This document shows, piece after piece, positions 1 through 7,566 of a DNA stretch of 15,354 bases. Where the stretch lies: contig DJRS01000089.1 of assembly GCA_002440145.1 (NCBI GenBank), forward strand, positions 1-15,354. The letters run 5' to 3'. Every line of letters starts with the position of its first letter. The stretch's first letter is position 1. This DNA comes from Verrucomicrobia bacterium UBA6354. Lineage in GTDB: Bacteria > Verrucomicrobiota > Kiritimatiellia > RFP12 > UBA1067. The notes below the pieces were generated by a model. That model was given only the letters and a program-made list of their open reading frames with translations, searched no databases and was not told the origin of the DNA. A program made the translations under genes and the position numbers.

Positions 1-13
1 AAATCCCGGAGGC

Positions 14-115
14 CTCGCGAAGATAGGGGGTCGACCTTCGCGAAGATAGGGGGGTCGACCTTCGCGAAGTTGGGGGGTCGACCTTCGCGAAGTCGGGGGG
101 TCGACCTTCGCGAAG
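14..115. repeat. 23/24-bp tandem repeat array of paired palindromes
   Basis: Four full copies of the 17-bp core GGTCGACCTTCGCGAAG lie at 29-45, 53-69, 76-92 and 99-115. A degenerate partial copy (CTCGCGAAG) precedes them at 14-22, so the period is 23, 24, 23 and 23 bp. Each core joins two perfect palindromes, GGTCGACC and CTTCGCGAAG, which share one C. Between cores are two or three variable bases (ATA, ATA, TT, TC) and a run of five or six G (26-30, 49-54, 72-77, 95-100). The period is not a multiple of three over the array, so it is not a coding repeat. It lies beyond the terminator of the minus-strand gene block. Function is unknown; a protein-binding array, a REP/BIME-like element or a neutral intergenic repeat are all possible. 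Confidence 0.9.
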
Positions 116-260
116 ACCGATCCACCCTGTCCGAAACACGGTCGTCGACCCGGCCCGACGCCGGGTATCGGCAAGAGAAGGAGAAAAGACCGCGGTTTCC
201 GGCAGATGGCAGGCGCAAGAGATGCGTCCGTCCCGGAAGATCCGGCGGGGAACCCGCGAG
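116..260. other. Noncoding spacer with one GC-rich inverted repeat
   Basis: No credible gene is seen between the repeat array and the terminator. The only structure is an inverted repeat at 149-165, CCCGGC and GCCGGG around a 5-nt loop. It is immediately preceded by another GTCGACC word at 144-150 that echoes the repeat array. No T-run follows on either strand, so it does not read as a terminator. Confidence 0.6.
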
Positions 261-264
261 AGGA

Positions 265-296
265 CAAAAAAGAAGAATCCCCCGCCGCACGGCGGG
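265..296 (-). terminator. Rho-independent terminator closing the minus-strand gene block
   Basis: On the minus strand the stem CCCGCC / GGCGGG (281-296, loop GTGC) is followed by the U-rich tract GGATTCTTCTTTTTTG. The hairpin begins 62 nt beyond the stop codon of the YibE/F gene, the last gene of the block. On the plus strand the same stem is followed only by AGACCCCCTTTTCG, a much weaker tail, so termination of plus-strand transcripts from the left is possible but less likely. Confidence 0.8.
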
Positions 297-358
297 AGAC
301 CCCCTTTTCGTCTAGACGCGGCTGCCTCAGGCGCGGACCGCCTTGCGACGCAGCGCGT

Positions 359-1507
359 TCAGGACGCCGCGCGACGGCCGTACAGCCATGCCGACACGAG
401 GGCCGTAAAGGGCGCCACGAGGACCAAGCCGAAACTGCCCACGAGCGTTTTGACGAGTTCCGCGGAGACAAGCGTCGAATTGAGGAAGTCCACGGGATGC
501 GTCCCCTGCGCGGCAAAGACCATGAGGAGCGTCAAGTAGCCGCCGGAGTACGCCAGCAGAAGCGTGGTCGTCATCGTCCCCGTCACACTGCGGCCGATGC
601 GCACGCCGGCGCGCAGGAGCGGGGCGAAGCCCAGCGCGGCATTGTGCCGTTTTACTTCGCAGACGCCCGAGGCGATATCCATGGCCAGGTCCATGACCGC
701 ACCGGAGGACGCCAGGACGATCGCGCCGATGAAGATGTCGCGCAAATCGAGGTTGGCATAACCCGAATAGAGGAGTTGTCCGGCGAACGGCATGGTCGCG
801 CCATTCACCTGCATGAGCCGTCCGAACACGTGCGCGAGGGCGAGGGAGGCCGCCACGCCCAACATGGCTCCCAGGAATGCCGCGAGTCCCTTTCGGGTGC
901 AACCGGCGACAAGATACATGATGACCGCCGTCAGGAAGGCGGTGACGGCAAAGGCGAGCGGCGACGCGGGCCACCCCGCCAGGACGAGGGGCACGAGGAG
1001 CTTCCAGAGGACGAGACAGCCGAACAGGAAGCTGAACAACGCCTTGACGCCGACCCAACCGCCAAAGGCGCACAAGAACAGCGCGAACGCGGACAGGAAC
1101 ACGACGCCCCAGCCGAGCCGCCAATGGTCGCGCGCCACAAGCAACGCGTCCTTTCCGGCACGGGGAGGGAAAACGACGAGCACCTTGTCGCCGGGCGCGA
1201 ACTTCTTGTCGAGTTCCATTTGGGCACGCATCTCGTTTTCCGCCCGGTAGACGACGCCGTCGACCGAGACCGTCAAATGTTGCGTGCCGAATTCCAGAAG
1301 CCCATGCACGTCCAAATCGGCGTTGTCCACCGACAATACCCGCGCGACGCGCGCCCGGTTGGCGTCGTCCACGAGCGGCCGCGCACCGGGCATGCGCCAA
1401 AGCGCCGCGGTGGCGAGAAGGAGGGCGACGAGCGCGACAAACCGCCGCGCGCTACCGGGCAGGCACGCAGAACGCCTTGAGAATATGCGCAATTTCCGTA
1501 TTCTCAT
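359..1507 (-). CDS. YibE/F-family integral membrane protein
   Basis: The product is a 382-aa polytopic membrane protein of the YibE/F family, whose biochemical role is not established. After a basic N-terminus comes one hydrophobic segment (about 23-38). A soluble stretch (about 45-125) follows, and then about seven hydrophobic segments run from 132 to 376. The family-typical stretch SSGAVMDLAMDIAS lies at 267-280, and the segment TTTLLLAYSGGYLTLL at 313-328 also fits. The ATG at 1507 lies inside the 3' end of the alkaline phosphatase gene, giving a 56-nt overlap. No clear Shine-Dalgarno site precedes it, so translational coupling is likely. An in-frame TTG at 1492 is an alternative start, and the true start is uncertain. 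It is the last gene before the terminator. Family assignment is fairly sure; function is not. Confidence 0.85.
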   Translation of the reverse strand: MRIRKLRIFSRRSACLPGSARRFVALVALLLATAALWRMPGARPLVDDANRARVARVLSVDNADLDVHGLLEFGTQHLTVSVDGVVYRAENEMRAQMELDKKFAPGDKVLVVFPPRAGKDALLVARDHWRLGWGVVFLSAFALFLCAFGGWVGVKALFSFLFGCLVLWKLLVPLVLAGWPASPLAFAVTAFLTAVIMYLVAGCTRKGLAAFLGAMLGVAASLALAHVFGRLMQVNGATMPFAGQLLYSGYANLDLRDIFIGAIVLASSGAVMDLAMDIASGVCEVKRHNAALGFAPLLRAGVRIGRSVTGTMTTTLLLAYSGGYLTLLMVFAAQGTHPVDFLNSTLVSAELVKTLVGSFGLVLVAPFTALVSAWLYGRRAAS

Positions 1508-2861
1508 AGAAACCCGAAAACTTTTCGGCCCCTACGCCCGCCGCCGTCGTGAGCACCGGCATGGCCGTATGGGCGCCCGAGCTCCAGCCGACGCCCGCCT
1601 TGTGCGCGAGAACCAGACGGCAGGCGCCGCCGAGGCGATAGCGCTTTTCGCCATCGTACGCCGCGTTCTCGCCCGTCTGCGCGGCGTACAGGCGTCGATC
1701 GTGCGCAAAGGCCTGTTCGAGCTCGGCCCGCTCCTTCTCCGTCAACAGCAAGGGAGCGGAAGCCTGGCCGTCCGGCGCGGCGAACCGCAGGCCGAAGGAC
1801 GATGAAATCAAGTCTTGCACATCGGCAAAAGTCGCGTTCGGGCGGGCCTTGAGAAGCGCGCGCACATGCGTATCGAACGCAGCCGCGCTCATTGCCTGGT
1901 GCGCGAGGCGCTCCATGTAGAGCGCGTAGCCCGTGCCGGCGAAGCCCATGGAAAGGCCGCCCGTTTCGTGGTCGCCCGTCACGACGACAAGCGTCTCGCG
2001 CGGATGCTGCGCGAGAAAGTCCAGCGCCACTTTCACGGCGTCGTCCAGCGCGAGGACGTCCCGCAGATTGGACGCCGCGTCGTTCGCGTGGCCGGCCCAA
2101 TCGATACGCCCGCCCTCTATCATCATGAAAAACCCGGCCTCGCCCGAAAGAACATGGATGGCCGTACGCGTCAGTTCCGCGAGCGTGGGCTCCGCGCACG
2201 CATCGCCGCGGTCGATCGCATAGGCCAGCGGGCCGTTCGTGAACCGCGTCAGGATCTTGCCGCAACCGGGCTTCAACGCCAGGAAATCCGTGCGGTTCGA
2301 TATGATATGGTAGCCCTTTTCCGCCGCGTAGACGTACGGCGCATCCGTACGGACCGAAAGACCGCCGCCCGCGAAGAAGTCGAAGCCCGAGTCCGCCAGA
2401 TCCTTGGCGATGCCGTCCGTGTCACCCCGGTGGGCCCGGTGGGCGTAGAATCCGGCGGGGGTCGCATGGGTCAGCGTAACCGTCGTCAGGATGCCGACCT
2501 TGCGGCCGGCCGCCCGCGCCGCGACGGCGCAGGACGGGACGGGCGCCCCGTTCGTATCGACGCCGACGGCGCCGTTCCACGTCTTCACGCCGCACGCTAT
2601 CGCCGTGGCCGCCGCGGCGGAATCCGTCACCAGGGAGCTCGACGAACAGGTGCGCGTGGTGCCCTGCACGGGAAGCGCGTTCATCGCGAGGGGGCCGCGG
2701 CCCGCCTTGCGCGAAAACTCTTCCGCGAGCATCCGCTGAGGGACGGACATGCCGTCCCCTATGAACAGGAAGACGTATTTGGGGCAGGGTTCGCCCGCGC
2801 CCGCCCAGGTGGCGAGCGCCCAGCCAAACGCCGCGAAAAGGCAGATCGTTTTCATTCTCAT
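1452..2861 (-). CDS. Secreted alkaline phosphatase (PhoA family)
   Basis: A phosphomonoesterase expected to release phosphate from organic esters in the periplasm or outside the cell. Counting from the chosen start, an N-terminal signal peptide (MRMK followed by a hydrophobic core to about residue 21) precedes the enzyme. Metal and catalytic motifs are intact: IGDGM near 34-38, the nucleophile serine at 81 in VTDSAAAATA, and THATPAGFYAHR at 131-142. EGGRIDWAGHAND (249-261), TGDHETGG (295-302) and the late histidine in GAHTAMPV (about 431) complete the set. Length (469 aa) is normal. Three in-frame ATGs exist (2870, 2861, 2855). AAGGG at 2871-2875 sits 9 nt before the one at 2861, which also leaves a normal signal peptide, so that start is chosen. 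It begins 49 nt after mnmE. No lipobox is seen. Confidence 0.93.
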   Translation of the reverse strand: MRMKTICLFAAFGWALATWAGAGEPCPKYVFLFIGDGMSVPQRMLAEEFSRKAGRGPLAMNALPVQGTTRTCSSSSLVTDSAAAATAIACGVKTWNGAVGVDTNGAPVPSCAVAARAAGRKVGILTTVTLTHATPAGFYAHRAHRGDTDGIAKDLADSGFDFFAGGGLSVRTDAPYVYAAEKGYHIISNRTDFLALKPGCGKILTRFTNGPLAYAIDRGDACAEPTLAELTRTAIHVLSGEAGFFMMIEGGRIDWAGHANDAASNLRDVLALDDAVKVALDFLAQHPRETLVVVTGDHETGGLSMGFAGTGYALYMERLAHQAMSAAAFDTHVRALLKARPNATFADVQDLISSSFGLRFAAPDGQASAPLLLTEKERAELEQAFAHDRRLYAAQTGENAAYDGEKRYRLGGACRLVLAHKAGVGWSSGAHTAMPVLTTAAGVGAEKFSGFYENTEIAHILKAFCVPAR

Positions 2862-2870
2862 ATGTACCAT

Positions 2871-2875
2871 CCCTT
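2871..2875 (-). promoter_or_regulatory. Shine-Dalgarno site deciding the alkaline phosphatase start
   Basis: AAGGG on the minus strand lies 9 nt before the ATG at 2861, directly abuts the ATG at 2870 and is 15 nt from the ATG at 2855. The spacing favours 2861. Confidence 0.6.
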
Positions 2876-2910
2876 ACTTAATATTTGGCATCGCGCCCAA
2901 GCCGAAACGG

Positions 2911-4197
2911 CTATTTCCCGACGCAAAACCGGGAAAACAACCGATCCAGCATATCGGACGAATAGAGCCTGCCGATGCGGCCGCCGATGTGCCCGCACGC
3001 CTCCCGGAGAGCGTTCCCCGCCAAAACGGCGTCATGCGCGTCCGCATGCTTCCGGGCGGACAGGACGGCGGATTGGGCCGCCAACAGGGACGCCTGGGCC
3101 TGCCCGGTCTCATCCGGAGGGAATTCGTCCGGCACGGGCATCCGGGAGACGAGTTTTTCCGCCATGGCGCGGCGCAGGCCGTCCAGCCCCTCTCCCGTCT
3201 TGGCGGAAACGTTCAAGCCCGTCCCGCGCCCGAGGTCGCACTTGGCGTGCAGGCGTATCTCGTTCGGCGCGCAGGGACCCTGCGGATCGGGATCGAGATT
3301 CAGCAAAATCTCAGCCTTCTGCGCGAGATCCCGCGTACGACGGACCCCTTCGGCCTCGACGAGGTCCGTCGTTTCTCGCAAGCCCGCCGTATCCACGAGG
3401 CGAATCGGCCACCCGTCGACGTCGAGGCCTTCCTCTATCGTGTCGCGCGTCGTGCCGGGCGTGTCGCTCACGATGGCGCGCGCCTCCCCGAGCAATGCGT
3501 TCATGAGGGAACTCTTTCCGGCGTTGGGCGGACCCACCAGGACGACGAGCGCCCCTTCGCGCAAAATCCGCCGACGACGGAGAAAGACGACGTCCTCCGC
3601 GCACCGCTCCGCGCATTTCTCGCAATCCCTGCCCAATTTCGCCCAGAAGCCCTCCGGCAGCGCGTTCTCGTCCACATCCAGCGTAAACTCCACGCGCGCG
3701 GCCAGCTCGACAAGGGCCGCGTAAAGCACCTGCAGTTTCACCGACGAATATCCGGCCATGGTCGCGAGCGCCGCATCCGCCGCGCGCACCGTGCGCGCAT
3801 TGATGAGATCCAACACGCCTTGCGCCTGTTCGTAGGATATCTTCCCGCTCATGAAGGCAGCATAGGTGAACTCGCCCCGCCGCGCCGGACGAGCCCCCGC
3901 GGCATAGCACGCCTCGAGAACGCGTTGCGGCGCGATGCGGCCGCCATGGCAGTGGAACTCCACGACATCCTCGCCCGTATAGGAATGGGGAGCCTTGAAG
4001 GGCAAAACGAGACCATTGTCCAGAAGCGCCCCGCCGGCGGACTTGAAGTGCGCGAATTGCGCGACGCGCGGCTCCATTTCCTTGCCGGTGAGGGCCTTGC
4101 CGATCGCCCACGCACGGGGCCCCGTCACGCGCACGATTGCGACACCTCCTTGGCCGGGCGGCGTCGCGATCGCGGCAAACGTATCCGCTTCGTTCAT
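2911..4197 (-). CDS. mnmE: tRNA uridine-5-carboxymethylaminomethyl modification GTPase MnmE
   Basis: MnmE works with MnmG to modify the wobble uridine (U34) of certain tRNAs. The folate-binding N-terminal domain begins with the typical DTFAAIATPPGQGGVAIVRV at 5-24. A helical domain follows, and the embedded G domain spans about 215-350. Visible G motifs are the P-loop GPPNAGKSS (222-230), TTRD (249-252) and DTAG (269-272). The C-terminus ends LDRLFSRFCVGK, carrying the family's conserved cysteine (425). The G4 position, normally NKxD, reads AKCD at 318-321, lacking the usual asparagine. At 428 aa it is slightly short for the family (E. coli 454), mostly through a compact G domain. The start overlaps the antiporter stop as ATGA, so translation is probably coupled. 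The partner mnmG is not in the window. Confidence 0.96.
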   Translation of the reverse strand: MNEADTFAAIATPPGQGGVAIVRVTGPRAWAIGKALTGKEMEPRVAQFAHFKSAGGALLDNGLVLPFKAPHSYTGEDVVEFHCHGGRIAPQRVLEACYAAGARPARRGEFTYAAFMSGKISYEQAQGVLDLINARTVRAADAALATMAGYSSVKLQVLYAALVELAARVEFTLDVDENALPEGFWAKLGRDCEKCAERCAEDVVFLRRRRILREGALVVLVGPPNAGKSSLMNALLGEARAIVSDTPGTTRDTIEEGLDVDGWPIRLVDTAGLRETTDLVEAEGVRRTRDLAQKAEILLNLDPDPQGPCAPNEIRLHAKCDLGRGTGLNVSAKTGEGLDGLRRAMAEKLVSRMPVPDEFPPDETGQAQASLLAAQSAVLSARKHADAHDAVLAGNALREACGHIGGRIGRLYSSDMLDRLFSRFCVGK

Positions 4198-6521
4198 TTC
4201 GTATGCTTGAAGAATCGGCGCATTTCATCCACCGTCCGGCACGCGGCCAGGCGCTCCACGCCGCCGTTCGCCCGGAGTGCGCGGGAGATGTAGCTCATCA
4301 ATTTAAGGTAAGGCGTCTGCCCGCCATCGTTCGCCAGGGTCAGCACGAGGATGCGCACGGCGCTGTTGTCTATCGTCTCGTAGTCGGCGATCGAGGCGTT
4401 CGGCGAGACGATCGCCACGGCGCCGACGATGCCCTTCACGGAAGGATCCCGCCCATGGGGCACGGCGATGCCATGATCCAATCCGGTCGGCATGGACGCT
4501 TCGCGCCGCAGGACCGCCTTCACCGCGGCCGCGGCGTCCGGGACCTGCTCCGGGCAGGCATGGGCAATCTCGGCCACCAGCTTGCCAATGGCCTCCTCCT
4601 TCGTAGAGGCGGAAAAATCGGGGATCATAACGAAGCGGCGCAAGTATCCGCGCACGCCTTCATGTCCTTTCTCGGCCGCATTCATGGACTCGAGCATTTT
4701 GCCCATGTCTTCCTTGCGGATGGGCTTGGCGATTTCGCGCGCGAGGTCGTTCATGCGGCTGGCGACCTCCATCCAGGCCGTCATGACCATGGCCTCCTCG
4801 GCGGGCGTGCACTGCACGCAAATGCGGTTGTCCTCGCGGCGGAGCGCGATCTCTATGCCGTCCATGGTGATTTCCCAGATGGCGCCTTCCTGCGAAAGCA
4901 GGCAGGTGAAGAAGCCTTCCGAACGGAATTCGGCGACAAGCTTCTCCAGCATGTAGTCCGCGACTTCCGGCGAACTCATCTCCAGGCAGATTTCGCGCGA
5001 GCCCGCCGTCGATTCCTTCGGATGGCGCACGCCGCTCTTGTGCGAGACGAACAAACCCACCAATGCCGGCGGCGCGACGAGCGTCGTGACGAGCGTCATC
5101 AAAATGCCGATGCCGAACACCTCGGGACTCAGAATGGGCTTGCCGTTCACCAGCGTCGACACGCCGATTCCCGCAATGATCAAAGCCACTTCACCGCGCG
5201 GAATCATGCCTGCGCCGACGCGCACCGCGCCACGGACGTTGAATCCGCAGAACAGGGAAGGGATGGCGCATCCAATCACTTTCGCCAAAATGGCCAGTGC
5301 GGTGTATATCGCGCCGAACTCCAGAACCGGACGCGAACAAAGCGCGCGGCAGTCGACCATCATGCCCATCACGCAGAAGAAAACCGGCACAAGGAAGGAG
5401 TAGACGGGCTGCAGGTTCTCCTGGACCAGATATTTGATGTCCGTGCGGCTCAAGGCAAGGCCCATCACATACGCGCCGATGATAAGCGTGAGCCCCATGG
5501 CCTCGAACGCGCCGGCAATGATGAGGGAAAGACCGAACGCCAACGTCGCGATGGAAAGCGGGCTCTTGAAGAGTTTCAGAAGCCAGGAAATGCGCCGCGC
5601 CAGGACAATGCCGACGATCGTGCCGCCCAGCCAAATGCCGAACGCCTTCAAGGCCACCATGCCGATGGCGGCCCACTGGACGCCCTGCCCGCCGGCGCTC
5701 GTCGCCTTCGCTTGCGCCGCGATGATGCCCATTCCGATTGCGAGGACGATGATTCCCAGCACATCGTCGATTACGGCGCCCGCCATGATCGTCACGCCTT
5801 CCGCGCTGTCCATCTTGCGGCGCTCAGAAAGGATGCGGGCGGTGATGCCGACCGACGTCGCCGTGCTCATGATGCCCATGAACATCGGCGCGGGATCCAT
5901 GACCGCGTGCAGAAGACCCTTCGTCGCCACGTCGTTCGCGATGTAGCCGAACGTGTCGGGCAGGAACTTGGGCAGGAAATAGACGGCGCACAGGTCGCCG
6001 AAGAGGAAGCTCGCCACGACGCCGCCGATGCCCACGAGCGACCCCGCGAACGCGAACTTGAGGAACATCTTGAGATTCGTCTCGATGCCCGAGAGGAACA
6101 AGAGAACGACGCTCGCTATCGTGCAGATGCCGTACAGTTCGGGCGTCACGGCAAACGGCGTGTTGCCCGTCGCGTCCGCGATCATCTGGAGCTCGGCTCC
6201 GCGAAAGAGTCCATACTTGAAGAGCCCATCCCCAAAGCCGATCCCGCCCAAGCACCAGGGGCCGATCAAAATGCCCGCCGCAAGCTCGCCCAGAACGGAA
6301 GGAAGTTTCAACAGCGACGCCAGGACGCCGCCGATTTTCGCCGCGAACAGGATAAGCCCGACCTGCAGCGCCAAAAGCGTCATCTTGTGCGCAAGCGAAA
6401 GTTCTTCCGGCCGGAAGACCGCCGCGCCCGCAGAGCCGCCGCTTGCGGCTTCCGCAAAAACACCCGCCGCGCCCATCACGGTCGCAGCCACCAAAAACAA
6501 TTTCTTGTTTTTCATTTGCAC
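4194..6521 (-). CDS. CPA2-type cation/proton antiporter fused to a PTS EIIA-like domain
   Basis: The 775-aa protein has a signal-like N-terminal hydrophobic segment (8-25). An antiporter domain of about a dozen membrane segments follows (about 45-492). It carries LFLSGIE (141-147), the adjacent acidic pair D252-D253 in GAVIDDVLGI expected to bind ions, and IPRGEVALIIAGIG (440-453). A cytoplasmic linker of about 110 residues matches nothing I recognise. The last 150 or so residues look like a PTS EIIA domain of the fructose/nitrogen type, with candidate phospho-acceptor His689 in GIAVPHGR. It should exchange Na+ or K+ for protons at the inner membrane, perhaps controlled by phosphorylation. 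The GTG at 6521 abuts the upstream TAA stop and lies 6 nt after AAGGA (6528-6532). The ATG at 6515 is an alternative start. The stop overlaps the mnmE start by 4 nt. Confidence 0.93.
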   Translation of the reverse strand: MQMKNKKLFLVAATVMGAAGVFAEAASGGSAGAAVFRPEELSLAHKMTLLALQVGLILFAAKIGGVLASLLKLPSVLGELAAGILIGPWCLGGIGFGDGLFKYGLFRGAELQMIADATGNTPFAVTPELYGICTIASVVLLFLSGIETNLKMFLKFAFAGSLVGIGGVVASFLFGDLCAVYFLPKFLPDTFGYIANDVATKGLLHAVMDPAPMFMGIMSTATSVGITARILSERRKMDSAEGVTIMAGAVIDDVLGIIVLAIGMGIIAAQAKATSAGGQGVQWAAIGMVALKAFGIWLGGTIVGIVLARRISWLLKLFKSPLSIATLAFGLSLIIAGAFEAMGLTLIIGAYVMGLALSRTDIKYLVQENLQPVYSFLVPVFFCVMGMMVDCRALCSRPVLEFGAIYTALAILAKVIGCAIPSLFCGFNVRGAVRVGAGMIPRGEVALIIAGIGVSTLVNGKPILSPEVFGIGILMTLVTTLVAPPALVGLFVSHKSGVRHPKESTAGSREICLEMSSPEVADYMLEKLVAEFRSEGFFTCLLSQEGAIWEITMDGIEIALRREDNRICVQCTPAEEAMVMTAWMEVASRMNDLAREIAKPIRKEDMGKMLESMNAAEKGHEGVRGYLRRFVMIPDFSASTKEEAIGKLVAEIAHACPEQVPDAAAAVKAVLRREASMPTGLDHGIAVPHGRDPSVKGIVGAVAIVSPNASIADYETIDNSAVRILVLTLANDGGQTPYLKLMSYISRALRANGGVERLAACRTVDEMRRFFKHTK

Positions 6522-7565
6522 TTATTTTCCTTTTAGTATGCTTTTAATGATTGCCTCGTACGCCGGGGCTTGCGACTCCAACGACTCGGCCATCCGGAAC
6601 TGGTTGCGCGCGCGCACAAGATTGTGTTCCGGATAGTCGGTGTGGAAATAGGTGTCGCCGGCGAGATAGTCCGTCAGAAAACGCACGCCGACCTCGAAAG
6701 TCGACAATTGTCCGGCGAAAACGAGGTTCGCGCGCTCCGCTTCGTTGAGGAACCGGGCGCCTTCCAGATAACCCTGCGCCAATGCTTCGAAGTACGCCTT
6801 CTTGGAACCCACCTTCGACAGATCCTTTTCGTCTTCCGCCGCGGAGGCCGTCGCCGTGCGCACCATGTCGCCGAAGTCGTACAGCGCGGACCCGGGCATG
6901 ACCGTATCCAGATCGACGACGACCGCCGTTCCGTCGGGGGCCGTCAGCACGTTGTTGATCTTCGTGTCGTTGTGCGTCACCCGCTCGGGGATTTCGCCGG
7001 ACGCCATGAGCGACACGATCCGTCCGGCCTGCGCGCGGCGCGCGTCCACAAACGCCAATTCCTCCGCGACGGATGCCGCACGTCCCATGACGTCCGCCCG
7101 CCTGGCTTCGTCCAGCTGGCGCAATCGGTCCGGCGTATCGTGGAATTTCGGGATGATCTCGTCCAGCCGCGGTCCGGGCATGTCCGCCAAATCATTCTGG
7201 AACTTCGCGAACGCGCGCCCGACGACATACGCCTGCGAAGGCTCGCTTACGACTTCATGCGAGGTGTATCCCTCCAGAAACTTGAAGATCCGCCACGGAT
7301 TCTCGTAGGCGACGACCTCCAGCGAGGGCACGCCTTTCGATTTGAGGAATTCCGTGACGCGCAAAATCGTGCGCTTCAGCTTGACCGGGTCGAAGATCGC
7401 CGTGTTCACGCGTTGCAGGATGTAGCGCGCACCGTGCGCCGTCTCGACCTTGTATGTGTCGTTGATGTGGCCCGCGCCGTAGCGCGAGATGTCCGTCGCG
7501 TCAGCGATCCCGAGCGCGCGCGCCTCCCGCGCCAATTCTTCGGCGGAACAAGTACAGCCGTCCAT
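6522..7565 (-). CDS. APH-fold sugar kinase, NahK-like (N-acetylhexosamine 1-kinase type)
   Basis: A 347-aa phosphotransferase of the aminoglycoside phosphotransferase/choline kinase fold. It most resembles the group containing Bifidobacterium N-acetylhexosamine 1-kinase, often misannotated as mucin desulfatase. The nucleotide loop is YGAGHINDTYKV (29-40). The catalytic loop is THNDTKINNVL (197-207), with a Brenner-type H..D....N pattern and likely base D200. The metal-binding VVDLDTVMPG follows at 216-225. If the assignment holds, it phosphorylates the anomeric carbon of a sugar such as GlcNAc or GalNAc with ATP; the substrate is inferred. The frame is open to 7685, but that extension overlaps the preceding kinase and encodes only basic low-complexity sequence. 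The ATG at 7565, one nt after the preceding stop and 11 nt after AGGAAGGG, is therefore chosen. It abuts the antiporter gene. Confidence 0.87.
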   Translation of the reverse strand: MDGCTCSAEELAREARALGIADATDISRYGAGHINDTYKVETAHGARYILQRVNTAIFDPVKLKRTILRVTEFLKSKGVPSLEVVAYENPWRIFKFLEGYTSHEVVSEPSQAYVVGRAFAKFQNDLADMPGPRLDEIIPKFHDTPDRLRQLDEARRADVMGRAASVAEELAFVDARRAQAGRIVSLMASGEIPERVTHNDTKINNVLTAPDGTAVVVDLDTVMPGSALYDFGDMVRTATASAAEDEKDLSKVGSKKAYFEALAQGYLEGARFLNEAERANLVFAGQLSTFEVGVRFLTDYLAGDTYFHTDYPEHNLVRARNQFRMAESLESQAPAYEAIIKSILKGK

Positions 7566-7566
7566 A

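Noticed and set aside
14..115. The left repeat array as a CRISPR array
   Set aside because: The intervening sequence is only 6-7 nt, mostly G, and nearly the same each time. There are no unique spacers and no cas genes.
14..115. The left repeat array as plasmid-type origin iterons
   Set aside because: No Rep, DnaA, ParA/B gene or AT-rich unwinding region is nearby, and the neighbours are housekeeping genes.
149..165. GC-rich hairpin as a terminator
   Set aside because: The stem is good, but no T-run follows it on either strand.
206..1480. A 424-codon plus-strand open frame opposite the YibE/F gene
   Set aside because: It spans the terminator hairpin and is antisense to a conserved membrane protein; composition is Arg/Glu/Gly-rich noise.
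2900..2912. Inverted repeat AGCCG-TTT-CGGCT at the mnmE stop as a terminator between mnmE and the phosphatase gene
   Set aside because: The 5-bp stem overlaps the mnmE stop codon and is followed by TGGGCGCGATGCC, not a T-run.
4137..6536. A 799-codon plus-strand open frame opposite the antiporter
   Set aside because: It is antisense to a gene with clear membrane and EIIA motifs; the translation is charged low-complexity sequence with no hydrophobic or catalytic pattern.
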